From NCBI RefSeq assembly GCF_012911935.1, contig NZ_JAAXLA010000013.1:1-64000 (forward strand): 64,000 bases of DNA, written 5' to 3'. The stretch's first letter is position 1; every line of letters begins with the position of its first letter. The notes under the pieces are model-generated. The model saw only the letters and a list, made by a program, of their open reading frames with translations. It did no database searches and had not been told where the DNA came from. The stretch comes from Pseudonocardia acidicola. Lineage in GTDB: Bacteria > Actinomycetota > Actinomycetes > Mycobacteriales > Pseudonocardiaceae. Below are positions 48,897 to 57,084 of this stretch, piece after piece. The position numbers and the translations under genes were made by a program.

Positions 48897-49825
48897 GCAT
48901 CTCGCGAGCCACCGCAGCGGGGACGCCCGCACCCACCATGGAGGCGCTGGGGAAAGGCTTCCACGCGTTCGTCCAGCTGGACGGCAGCTGGGGGCTCAAC
49001 AACGCCGGGGTGTTCGTCGGCGACGAAGGCGTGGTGCTGATCGACACCGCGTTCACCGCGCACCGCGGGCGGGCACTGCGCGACGCCGTCGCCGCGCTGA
49101 CCGACAAACCGGTGCGCACGGTGATCAACACTCACCACCACGGCGACCACACCTACGGCAACTTCCTGTTCCCGGCGGCCACGATCATCGGCCACGACCT
49201 GTGCCGGGAGGCGACGATCGCCAGCGGGTTCGAGACTCAGAAGTGGTTCCCCGACGTCGATTGGGGCGACATCCGCATCACACCGCCGGCCGTGACGTTC
49301 GCCGACTCGCTGACCGTGTGGTGCGACGACATGCGCACCTCGCTGCGTTTCCTCGGCCCGGCGCACACCAGCAACGACGTCATCGCGTGGGTCGAGGAGC
49401 AGCGGCTGCTGTTCGCCGGGGACCTCGTGTTCAACGGCGGGACGCCGTTCGTCGTCATGGGATCGATCGAAGGCATCATCGCCGCGCTGGAGCAGCTCGA
49501 CCGGCTGGGCGCCGAGGTGGTCGTACCGGGCCACGGATCGGTGTGCGGGCCCGAGGTGATCGGCCGGCAACTCGGCTACCTCCGATTCGTGCAGGAGACG
49601 GCGGCCGACGGTTTCCGCGCCGGGCTCGATCCGCTGGAGCTCGCGCGGCGCACCGATCTCGGCGACTTCGCCGGCTGGACCGACAGCGAGCGGCTCGTCG
49701 GAAACCTGCACAGGGCGTACTCCGAGCTGCGCGGCGAGCCGCTCGGCGGTCCTCTGGCCTATGACCGGATCGTCGACGAGATGGTCGAGTTCAACGGGGG
49801 CCGCCCACTGCACTGCGTGGCGTAG
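48893..49825 (+). CDS. MBL-fold metallo-hydrolase
   Basis: A 310-residue metallo-beta-lactamase-fold hydrolase. The metal motif is NTHHHGDHTYGN (HxHxDH), with further ligands in GPAHTSNDVIAW, FAGDLVF and VPGHG. Length and layout match the cyclase/hydrolase-like members found in catabolic clusters. It begins in the stop of the LLM gene (ATGA), so the two should act in the same pathway. Its 3' end overlaps the converging LysR gene by 35 bp. Confidence 0.88.
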   Translation: MSISRATAAGTPAPTMEALGKGFHAFVQLDGSWGLNNAGVFVGDEGVVLIDTAFTAHRGRALRDAVAALTDKPVRTVINTHHHGDHTYGNFLFPAATIIGHDLCREATIASGFETQKWFPDVDWGDIRITPPAVTFADSLTVWCDDMRTSLRFLGPAHTSNDVIAWVEEQRLLFAGDLVFNGGTPFVVMGSIEGIIAALEQLDRLGAEVVVPGHGSVCGPEVIGRQLGYLRFVQETAADGFRAGLDPLELARRTDLGDFAGWTDSERLVGNLHRAYSELRGEPLGGPLAYDRIVDEMVEFNGGRPLHCVA

Positions 49826-50753
49826 CGTTCGCGACCCAGCCCTCGCGCCCGGCGACCTCGAGCGCGAGGGCCAGGAAATTCCGCGTGACCGGGCCGGCCG
49901 AGCGCCGCCAGAACAGGTGCACCGGGATCAGCGGCGCCGGGTCGACCGCCCGCCACACGAACCCGTCGGGCATCGGGTCGAACTGGGTCTCGAAGGCGAT
50001 GGAGAACGCTCTGGTCCGGGCGATCTCCTCGCGAGCGGCAGGGTCGCTGTGAAAGACCCCCGAGGACAGATACTCGAACTCCTGGATCCGGCCCACGAAG
50101 CCGTGCGCGCGGAAGAAACCCACGACCTGGTCGTAGAAACCCGGGGACAGCTCACGCGGCCAGATGGTGAGCGTCGTGAGCGCCAGGTGCGCCAGCGGCA
50201 CCCGGACCCGCGCCGCGAGCGGATGCCGGGCGCCGAGAACGACGCCGAGGGCCTCCTCCCGGAGAACCATGCACTCGACGTCACCGACGACGACCGGGCA
50301 ACGGGCCAGCCCGACGTCGAAGCGGCCGCTGTTCACCGCGTCGACGCTCTCGGCCTGCCACATCTCGCACATCTGCAGTGCGACGTCCGGGTGCCGCGCG
50401 TGCAGCTCGCCGACCAGCCGCGGAAGGGTCTCGGCGGCGACGGTCGGGGTGTAGGAGATGGCCAGTCGGCCCGCCTCCCCGCTGCTGGCCCGGCGGGTCT
50501 GTTCGCAAGCCGTGGCCACGGCGCCGAGGATCGAGCGGGCATGCGGGAGCAGCACCCGGCCGGCGTCGCTCAACTCGACGCTGCGGGTGGTACGCCGGAA
50601 CAGCCGCACGCCGAGCTCGTCCTCGAGCTGGCGGATCTGCGCGCTGAGTGACTGCTGCACCACGTTGAGCCGTTTCGCCGCGCGCGAGAAGTGCAGCTCC
50701 TCGGCGACGGCCACGAAGGCCCGCAGATGCCGCAGCTCCACGTGGCCGCTCAT
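49791..50753 (-). CDS. LysR-family transcriptional regulator
   Basis: A 320-residue regulator. The N-terminal HTH reads LRHLRAFVAVAEELHFSRAA followed by QQSLSAQIRQLEDELGVRLF, then the effector domain (about 90-300, GRLAISYTPTVAAETLPRLV). ATG 50753 is chosen for the HTH start and GAGGATGG upstream. It is divergent from fmdB-amiS-fmdA (469 bp away) and converges with the LLM-MBL pair, so either could be its target; divergence favours the formamide genes. The effector ligand is unknown. Confidence 0.9.
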   Translation of the reverse strand: MSGHVELRHLRAFVAVAEELHFSRAAKRLNVVQQSLSAQIRQLEDELGVRLFRRTTRSVELSDAGRVLLPHARSILGAVATACEQTRRASSGEAGRLAISYTPTVAAETLPRLVGELHARHPDVALQMCEMWQAESVDAVNSGRFDVGLARCPVVVGDVECMVLREEALGVVLGARHPLAARVRVPLAHLALTTLTIWPRELSPGFYDQVVGFFRAHGFVGRIQEFEYLSSGVFHSDPAAREEIARTRAFSIAFETQFDPMPDGFVWRAVDPAPLIPVHLFWRRSAGPVTRNFLALALEVAGREGWVANATPRSAVGGPR

Positions 50754-51222
50754 CGGGCCATCCTCGCGTCGGTGAGGTGGCCGCCGCCAGTGTTGCCGCC
50801 TGATCCCGCGTAACCCTTCAGCGCAGCCGACTTCTTCTCGCACGCCTCGCCCGACGCGACGATCTGATCATGCTGGCTCGGGTGCACCTGACCAGCTCCG
50901 CGATCTCCGCCGTTGTGGAGCGCAGACTGAATGTCAATGACTGGCGCCACGAGAGATGTCCATGCCGAATTTCGTTCCGATGATCTTTTTCGAAGGGTTG
51001 AAGATGTCCTTCGGCCCCGCTTCCACATTGTCTTCGAGATCGCGGCTCGGGCGCTGCGCCGCGCACCTATGCGGCACTGAACAGCTAAGACCTTGATCAA
51101 ACCAGTCTGACGGACCCCACACAGATGCCGAATGGACTATTGACGCTCTCGGCGAGTCTGGTCAAGATGGCCCCGTCGGGGCATTTCTCAGATCGTTCCA
51201 CCCGGCGCCTAAGGAGTCCTGG
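50754..51222. other. AT-richer divergent region between lysR and fmdB
   Basis: 469 bp, visibly less GC-rich than its surroundings. A minus-strand frame reads DLEDNVEAGPKDIFNPSKK then IIGTKFGMDI (about 51035-50945), with balanced composition, and might be a remnant of an unidentified gene. The promoter at 51140-51168 serves fmdB. No intact gene is seen. Confidence 0.4.
51140..51168 (+). promoter_or_regulatory. Sigma-70-type promoter for fmdB-amiS-fmdA
   Basis: TTGACG (51140-51145) and CAAGAT (51163-51168) are separated by 17 bp, 55 bp before the fmdB start. Good -35, modest -10. Confidence 0.4.
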
Positions 51223-51513
51223 ATGGCGACGTATCAATACCGTTGCACCCGAGACGGAATCATCGAAGTGGGCCACCCCATCGGAACCGCGCCGGCGACG
51301 GTGGTCTGCCCGGCCTGCGCCGCCGACCTGCCCCGAGCCTTCACTGCGCCGATGCTCGGCTTCGCCTCGCGTCCGCTGATGGCTGCGATCGACCGCAGCG
51401 AGGCGACCGGCTGCGAGCCGGCGGTCGTATCCGCGCCGCCCCCACGGCCGGCCCACCGCCGAACGCCGATGGCTCCACCGAACCCGGCTCTGCGCCGGCT
51501 GCCACGGCCCTGA
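51223..51513 (+). CDS. FmdB-like zinc-ribbon protein
   Basis: A 96-residue small protein. It begins ATYQYRCTRDGIIEV and has a CPAC pair (VVCPACAADLPRAF), the pattern of FmdB-type zinc ribbons. The first knuckle has only one Cys (YRCTRDG) where classical members have CxxC, so metal binding may be altered. The C-terminal half is Pro/Arg-rich and disordered. AAGGAG precedes the ATG. FmdB was described as a regulator next to formamidase genes, and here it heads the same cluster. Confidence 0.82.
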   Translation: MATYQYRCTRDGIIEVGHPIGTAPATVVCPACAADLPRAFTAPMLGFASRPLMAAIDRSEATGCEPAVVSAPPPRPAHRRTPMAPPNPALRRLPRP

Positions 51514-51598
51514 GCTCGCGGCCTCCCCATCCACACTGGACCGAACCGGACTGCGCACCGGAGCGGATCCCGCCCGTCCACAGAAGAGGTGTGCACCC

Positions 51599-52252
51599 AT
51601 GGGCAGTGTCGGGTTGCTCTACGTCGGAGCCGTGCTGTTCCTCAATGGAGCGATGCTCCTGGGCTGGGTCGAGTCCCGGTCGGCGGCTCCGCTCAACATC
51701 TTCGTCGGCCTGCTGCAGGTCATCACGCCGACCTATCTGATCTTCACCGCGAACGGCGACGCGAACGTCGTCCTCAGCGCCTCCGGGTTGTATCTGTTCG
51801 GTTTCACCTACCTCTACGTCGCGTTCAACCTGCTCGGCGGCCTCGACGGCACCGGCCTCGGCTACTTCTCGCTCTTCGTTGCCGTCTGCGCGGTGGTCTA
51901 CGCGGGGCTGAACTTCTTCCGGCTCGGCGACACCGCCTTCGGCGTCATCTGGCTGTACTGGGCCTTCCTCTGGCTGCTGTTCTTCCTCCTGCTCGGCCAC
52001 AGCCGTGAGGAGCTGACCCGCTACACGGGGGCCGTCGCTCTCATCCAGGGCTGGGTCACCGCCGCCATCCCTGCGTTCCTGCTGCTCACGGGCCGGTGGG
52101 GGCAGGCCGACACACCCACCGCGCTGATTCTGGCGGTGTTCGGGGTGGTCGTGTTCGTCGCGCTGTACCTGCGCCTGCGCCCGGGCCGGGAAGCGCCGTC
52201 GGCACCGCCTGCGGGCGGGGCCGCCGTGGTCGGCGGCGTCAGCCCCGGCTGA
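51599..52252 (+). CDS. amiS: AmiS/UreI-family amide or urea channel
   Basis: A 217-residue membrane protein with six or seven helices: GLLYVGAVLFLNGAMLLGWV, LNIFVGLLQVITPTYLIFTA, YLFGFTYLYVAFNLL, SLFVAVCAVVYAGLNFF, GVIWLYWAFLWLLFFLLLG, and two more. The motifs match AmiS of amidase operons and UreI proton-gated urea channels. It lies between fmdB and fmdA, so formamide, acetamide or urea uptake is expected. The C-terminus is a short Gly/Ala/Pro tail. Confidence 0.9.
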   Translation: MGSVGLLYVGAVLFLNGAMLLGWVESRSAAPLNIFVGLLQVITPTYLIFTANGDANVVLSASGLYLFGFTYLYVAFNLLGGLDGTGLGYFSLFVAVCAVVYAGLNFFRLGDTAFGVIWLYWAFLWLLFFLLLGHSREELTRYTGAVALIQGWVTAAIPAFLLLTGRWGQADTPTALILAVFGVVVFVALYLRLRPGREAPSAPPAGGAAVVGGVSPG

Positions 52253-52382
52253 TCGGGACGCACTGATCGTCGTGGGCCTGCTGGGCCCACGAACGCGCAT
52301 GGTCTGTCGGGGCGCCGTGCGCCTGGAACGACTGCATTCCTGCGGTCGCGAACGTCGAGAACACCGAGCCGAAGGACTGGCC

Positions 52383-53636
52383 ATGCCGGAAGTCGTATTC
52401 CCGCTCGACAACACGAAGAAGTTCACCGACCAGAAGATCGTCGGCCACAACCGCTGGCATCCGGACATCCCGGCCCAGGTGCAGGTCAAGCCCGGGGACG
52501 TGTTCCGGGTGCATTGTCGGGAGTGGTTCGACGGGGCGATCCGCAACGACGACTCCGCCGAGGACGTACTCAACGCGCCGCTGCCCGGCGTGCACGTGCT
52601 CAGCGGGCCGATCGCCGTCGAGGGAGCGCAACCCGGTGACCTGCTCATCGTCGACATCCTCGACGTCGGACCGGTCCCGCAGGAGGACTCCGGACCGCTG
52701 GCCGGGCAGGGCTGGGGCTACACCGGTGTGTTCGCCACACAGAACGGCGGCGGGTTCCTCACCGAACAGTTCCCCGACGCCTACAAGGTGATCTGGGACT
52801 TCCGCGGCGGCACAGCGACCTCGCGGCACGTCCCCGGCGTGTCCTTCACCGGCATCGTGCACCCGGGTCTGATGGGCACCGCGCCCTCGGCCGAGCTGCT
52901 CACCAAGTGGAACGCCCGCGAACAGGAGCTCATCGACACCGATCCGGACCGGGTGCCGCCACTCGCCCTGCCCCCGCTACCGGACTCGGCCATCCTCGGC
53001 TCGCTGGTCGGGGACGATTTCCGCCGGGTCGCCGCCGAGGCCGCCCGGACGGCACCGCCGCGGGAGAACGGTGGCAACCAGGACATCAAGAACTTCACCA
53101 GGGGCACCCGCGTCTTCTACCCCGTCTTCGTCGACGGCGCGAAGCTGTCCATGGGCGATCTGCACTTCAGCCAGGGCGATGGGGAGATCACGTTCTGCGG
53201 TGCCATCGAGATGGGCGGGTTCATCGACCTGCACGTCGACCTGATCAAGGGCGGGATGCAGACCTACGGCGTCTCCGAGAACGCGATCTTCATGCCGGGT
53301 AACACCGACCCGCAGTACAGTCAGTGGCTCGCGTTCTCCGGCACCTCGGTCACCCTCGAGGGCAAGCAGCACTACCTGGACTCCCACCTGTCGTATCAGC
53401 GGGCCTGTCTGCACGCGATCGACTACCTCACCACGTTCGGCTACAGCCCGATCCAGGCGTACATGATCCTTGGTGCGGCGCCGATCGAGGGCCGGCTCTC
53501 CGGGGTGGTGGACATTCCGAACTCGTGCTCGACGGTCTACATCCCGACCGCGATCTTCGACTTCGACGTCCGGCCAGGTAAGGAGGGACCGCACCAGATC
53601 GACCCCGGCCAGGGTGTGCCCAAGGCCAGCTTCTGA
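52383..53636 (+). CDS. fmdA: Formamidase
   Basis: A 417-residue FmdA/AmdA-family amidohydrolase that releases ammonia and formate from formamide. The sequence starts PEVVFPLDNTKKFTDQ and contains PGDVFRVHCREWFDGAIRND, VEGAQPGDLLIVDILDVG, SFTGIVHPGLMGTAPS, GDLHFSQGDGEITFCGAIEM and the C-terminal IPTAIFDFDV. ATG 52383 fits the family start; the ribosome site is AAGGA. It is the last gene of the cluster. Ammonia from formamide can serve as nitrogen source; a nitrilase lies 6.4 kb downstream. Confidence 0.94.
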   Translation: MPEVVFPLDNTKKFTDQKIVGHNRWHPDIPAQVQVKPGDVFRVHCREWFDGAIRNDDSAEDVLNAPLPGVHVLSGPIAVEGAQPGDLLIVDILDVGPVPQEDSGPLAGQGWGYTGVFATQNGGGFLTEQFPDAYKVIWDFRGGTATSRHVPGVSFTGIVHPGLMGTAPSAELLTKWNAREQELIDTDPDRVPPLALPPLPDSAILGSLVGDDFRRVAAEAARTAPPRENGGNQDIKNFTRGTRVFYPVFVDGAKLSMGDLHFSQGDGEITFCGAIEMGGFIDLHVDLIKGGMQTYGVSENAIFMPGNTDPQYSQWLAFSGTSVTLEGKQHYLDSHLSYQRACLHAIDYLTTFGYSPIQAYMILGAAPIEGRLSGVVDIPNSCSTVYIPTAIFDFDVRPGKEGPHQIDPGQGVPKASF

Positions 53637-53774
53637 CCTTCGTCCGAGCCCGCCGGCGCGGCGACCGAGCCCCGCCGGCGCGCCCGGACGCGGTACCAGA
53701 CCGCCACACCACCGACCCCGGACTCCGCAAGAACGTGCCACCGAGAAGCCTGACGCAGTTGACGAGGGCGATGC

Positions 53775-53786
53775 GAACATATGCTC
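53775..53786. promoter_or_regulatory. LexA (SOS) box-like element over the dinB start
   Basis: GAACATATGCTC matches the actinobacterial SOS form GAAC-N4-GTTC with one mismatch (GCTC). It covers the ATG of the polymerase IV gene, where repressor binding would block initiation. Confidence 0.33.
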
Positions 53787-55088
53787 GTGCGGAGCGACGC
53801 GACGATCCTGCATGCCGATCTCGACGCGTTCTACGCGTCGGTGGAGCAGCGCGACGACCCCCGGCTGCGCGGCCGCCCGGTGATCGTCGGCGGCGGCGTG
53901 GTGCTCGCGGCCAGCTACGAAGCCAAGGCCTGCGGCGTGCGGACGGCGATGAACGGCCGGCAGGCACGCCGACTCTGCCCGGGTGTGGTGGTCGTCGAGC
54001 CGCGGATGGCCGCCTACGCCGCTGCGAGCAGGGCCGTCTTCACCGTGTTCGAGCAGACCACGCCCCTGGTCGAAGGCATCTCGATCGACGAGGCATTCCT
54101 TGACGTCGGCGGGCTGTGGCGGATCTCCGGCCCGCCGCTGGACATCGCGGTGCGACTGCGCCGCGACGTGCTCGAGCAGGTCGGGCTGCCCATCACCGTC
54201 GGGATCGCCCGGACGAAGTTCCTGGCCAAGGTCGCCAGCGGCGTGGCCAAGCCGGACGGCCTGCTGCTCGTCCCACCCGATCGGGAACTCGCGTTCCTGC
54301 ACCCGCTGCCGGTCGAGCGGTTGTGGGGAGTCGGCACCGTCACCGCGAGCAAGCTGCACGCCCTCGGCGTGCGCACCGTCGGTGAGGCGGCCGAACTCGG
54401 TGAGGCAGCACTGGTGTCGTTCCTCGGCCGAGCGACCGGACGGCACCTGCATGCGCTGGCGCACAACCGTGACCCCCGCCCGATCGACACGCACCGGCGT
54501 CGCCGCTCGATCGGGTCACAACAGGCACTCGGCCACCGGCCGCGGACCGCGGCAGAACTCGACGCGATCCTCGCCGGCACCATCGACCGGTTGGGCCGCC
54601 GGCTACGAGCGGCCCACCGCGTCTGCCGCACCGTGGTCCTCCGGGTGCGGTTCGCCGACTTCACCCGGGCAACCCGGTCGCACACCCTCGCGGAAGCCAC
54701 CGCACACACCGAGACGGTCCTCGCCACGGCACGCGGACTGCTCACCGCGGCCATGCCCACGATCTCGGCCCGGGGCCTGACCCTGTTGGGGGTGTCGCTG
54801 ACCAACCTGCAGAACGACCGCGCCGTCCAACTCGCACTGCCGTTCGACGAGCAGAGCGGACCCGCGCTGGACCACACGCTGGACTCGCTGCGCGACCGGT
54901 TCGGCACCGAGGCCGTCACCCGCGCCACGCTCCTCGGCCGGGGTCAAGGCTTCACCGCGCCCCTGCAGAGTGATCTTGTAACGTCGGAACGGCCGGGCCA
55001 CTCAGGCATCAACCACTCCCCGGAAGTGTCTCGTGACGACCGGAGGGCCACCGAGGATCCTCGGGGGCGGGGCCCCGGCGCGCCCTGA
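53781..55088 (+). CDS. dinB: DNA polymerase IV (Y-family)
   Basis: A 435-residue translesion polymerase. Catalytic residues are Asp13 in ILHADLDAFYASVEQ and Asp103-Glu104 in GISIDEAFLDVGG. The helix-hairpin-helix (LWGVGTVTASKLHALGVRTV) and little-finger domain follow. A clamp-binding motif QLALPF is at 350-355. About 45 residues after DRFGTEAVTRATLLGRG are low complexity and probably an unstructured tail or read-through. The start ATG is at the SOS-like element. Actinobacteria often have two DinB copies; which class this is cannot be decided here. Confidence 0.93.
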   Translation: MLVRSDATILHADLDAFYASVEQRDDPRLRGRPVIVGGGVVLAASYEAKACGVRTAMNGRQARRLCPGVVVVEPRMAAYAAASRAVFTVFEQTTPLVEGISIDEAFLDVGGLWRISGPPLDIAVRLRRDVLEQVGLPITVGIARTKFLAKVASGVAKPDGLLLVPPDRELAFLHPLPVERLWGVGTVTASKLHALGVRTVGEAAELGEAALVSFLGRATGRHLHALAHNRDPRPIDTHRRRRSIGSQQALGHRPRTAAELDAILAGTIDRLGRRLRAAHRVCRTVVLRVRFADFTRATRSHTLAEATAHTETVLATARGLLTAAMPTISARGLTLLGVSLTNLQNDRAVQLALPFDEQSGPALDHTLDSLRDRFGTEAVTRATLLGRGQGFTAPLQSDLVTSERPGHSGINHSPEVSRDDRRATEDPRGRGPGAP

Positions 55089-55143
55089 GTCCGTGACCGG
55101 CCGTCGGGGGCCTCACCGGAACACGTTCCTGGAGGACCGACGC

Positions 55144-55596
55144 ATGCGCTCTCATGAGAAGGCGGGGATGCTGATCTCCCGACGAGTGGCGGTCGCCGGT
55201 GCGGGTGCCCTCGCCACGGTCGTCACCCTGGGCGGGGGCGTCGAGAGCTGTTCCGGTTCGAGTCCGTCCTCCGGCGGCGGGAGCCACTCGAGCGGCGGGG
55301 CGGCCGGCACCCACGAACTGGCCAAGACCAGCGACATAGCCGTCGGCGGCGCCACGATCTTCCCCGAGTGGTCGGTGGTGGTCACCCAGCCGACCTCCGG
55401 GCAGTTCAACGCTTACTCCGCCAGATGCACGCACGAAGGCTGTCTGCTGAACTCCGTCGCCGCAGGCACGATCAACTGCCCGTGCCACGGCAGCCGGTTC
55501 ACCATCGCGGACGGCTCGGTGGCGCACGGCCCTGCGCGCCGCCCGTTGAACCCGGTGACGATCACGGTGCGCGGGGAGTCGATCATCCTCGGCTGA
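55144..55596 (+). CDS. Exported Rieske [2Fe-2S] protein
   Basis: A 150-residue protein. The N-terminus has twin arginines and a hydrophobic stretch (SRRVAVAGAGALATVVTLGG), which suggests Tat export with a lipid or membrane anchor. A Ser/Gly-rich spacer covers about residues 36-55. The Rieske motifs are CTHEGC (Cys95, His97, Cys100) and CPCHGSRF (Cys112, Cys114, His115); the two middle Cys form the usual disulfide. GGAGG precedes ATG 55144. It is similar to small stand-alone Rieske proteins of actinomycetes that work with oxidoreductases; its partner is unknown. Confidence 0.9.
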   Translation: MRSHEKAGMLISRRVAVAGAGALATVVTLGGGVESCSGSSPSSGGGSHSSGGAAGTHELAKTSDIAVGGATIFPEWSVVVTQPTSGQFNAYSARCTHEGCLLNSVAAGTINCPCHGSRFTIADGSVAHGPARRPLNPVTITVRGESIILG

Positions 55597-55621
55597 CGTG
55601 CCCGGCATCGTCGGCAGTCAG
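55593..55621. terminator. Possible bidirectional terminator
   Basis: CTGACGTGCC and GGCAGTCAG can pair with one bulged base around a loop of about ten bases, exactly between the converging Rieske and LLM genes. Confidence 0.4.
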
Positions 55622-56739
55622 TGCGCGGACGGCGTCCGCTCGACCTCACGACCGGGCCGCCGAAGCTCGGCCCGCACCGCCGGGACGACCTCGGTGCCGA
55701 ACAACTCGATGCTGCGCATGACGAGGCGGTGTGGCACCGAACCGATACTGGTCTGCATCAGGTAGCGGTCGTGCCCGAAGAGCTCGTGGTGGCGCAGGAT
55801 CGTCTCGACGACCTGCGCAGGGCTACCGACGACGAGCACACCGTGGTCGGCGATGGAGCCGTCGAACCGTTCCCGGGTCAGCGGCGGCATGCCGCGCTCT
55901 CCGAAGTAGGTGTTGAGGTAGCCGGCGTAGTGCGGGAAGAACTCGTCGGCCGCGGCCTGCGAGGTGGGCGCCACCAAGCCGTGGGTGTTGATGCCGACCG
56001 GAAGCGGGCCGAAGCCGGCCTGCCGGGCGCCCTCGCGGTGCGCGGTCAGCGGGGCGAGACCGTGTTCGGGCCGGCCGCCGATCAGCGCCAGCGCCATGGG
56101 GAGCCCGAGATGCCCCGCGCGAAGTGCGGAGCTCGGTGTGCCGCCGACGCCGATCCAGACCGGAAGCCGGGGCTGCACGGGGCGCGGATGCACGGCGACG
56201 GCGTCCAGCGCCGGCCGGAACCGGCCCGACCAGGTCACGGGCGGGTCCTCCCGCAACCGCAGGAGCAACTCGATGTTCTCCACGAACAGCGCATCGGAGT
56301 CCTGCACCTCCCGCCCGAACAGCGGGAAGGACTCGACGAACGCGCCGCGCCCGGCCATCACCTCCGCCCGGCCGTTCGAGAGCACGTCGAGCAGGGCGAA
56401 GTCCTGGAAGAGCCGGACGGGGTCGGCCGAACCCAGCACACTCACCGCACTCGTCAGCCGGATCCGGCGGGTACGGGCCGCCGCAGCGGCGAGGACGACG
56501 GCCGGGTTGGCCACGAACATCTCCGGGCGGTGGTGCTCGCCGACCCCGAACACGTCGAGGCCGACCTGCTCGGCCAGCTCCACCTCCTCCAGGATCTCGG
56601 CCATCCGCCGGTGCGAGCTGGTGGCGACACCCGTGGCGGGATCGGGCAGCGCCTCCCCGAAGCCGTACAGGCCGATCTCCATCGACGGTTGGCGCATCTC
56701 GACGGCTCCCGCTTCATGCGACGCGACCGGCCGGGACAC
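55618..56739 (-). CDS. Luciferase-like flavin oxidoreductase
   Basis: A 373-residue LLM-family protein: [77 protein letters not shown], and [24 protein letters not shown] is the common active-site block. Several in-frame starts exist (56739 GTG, 56697, 56682); none has a clear ribosome site, and the domain begins at the last. Co-substrate FMN or F420, substrate unknown. It is the third LLM protein in 10 kb. Confidence 0.88.
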   Translation of the reverse strand: MSRPVASHEAGAVEMRQPSMEIGLYGFGEALPDPATGVATSSHRRMAEILEEVELAEQVGLDVFGVGEHHRPEMFVANPAVVLAAAAARTRRIRLTSAVSVLGSADPVRLFQDFALLDVLSNGRAEVMAGRGAFVESFPLFGREVQDSDALFVENIELLLRLREDPPVTWSGRFRPALDAVAVHPRPVQPRLPVWIGVGGTPSSALRAGHLGLPMALALIGGRPEHGLAPLTAHREGARQAGFGPLPVGINTHGLVAPTSQAAADEFFPHYAGYLNTYFGERGMPPLTRERFDGSIADHGVLVVGSPAQVVETILRHHELFGHDRYLMQTSIGSVPHRLVMRSIELFGTEVVPAVRAELRRPGREVERTPSAH

Positions 56740-57084
56740 CGGGCCGGGTCGGCACAGGGACCCTGAGAGCCGACGATTGAATTCTCACCTACCCGCCGGA
56801 GCAAGTGGACCGGGGCCGATGTCCACCGCCGGCCGGCGTGGCCGCGGTGCCGCAGTCTCGTGAGGCGGAGCAACCGAGTCCGCCACCACCGACCTCGACG
56901 TCGCTTCAGGTGCCGAGACGGCCCTGCTGATGAAGGTGATCGAGAAGATGTCGATGTTCGAGCGGCGTCAGGCGATCGAGGAGCGTGGCCGGACGGCGCC
57001 TGGCAGGCGACCGCTGGTCACCGATTTCAGCAGATGCCGGGTACCGTCGAGCGTCACCGATCACCGTCCGGAAGGGGGACGCCC
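56740..57084. other. Gap before the FAD/Fe-S dehydrogenase gene
   Basis: 345 bp. A short plus frame around 56864-57000 reads LLMKVIEKMSMFERRQAIEE with balanced composition and may be a remnant, but it is too short to place. The only clear element is the AAGGGGG ribosome site before GTG 57085. Confidence 0.35.
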
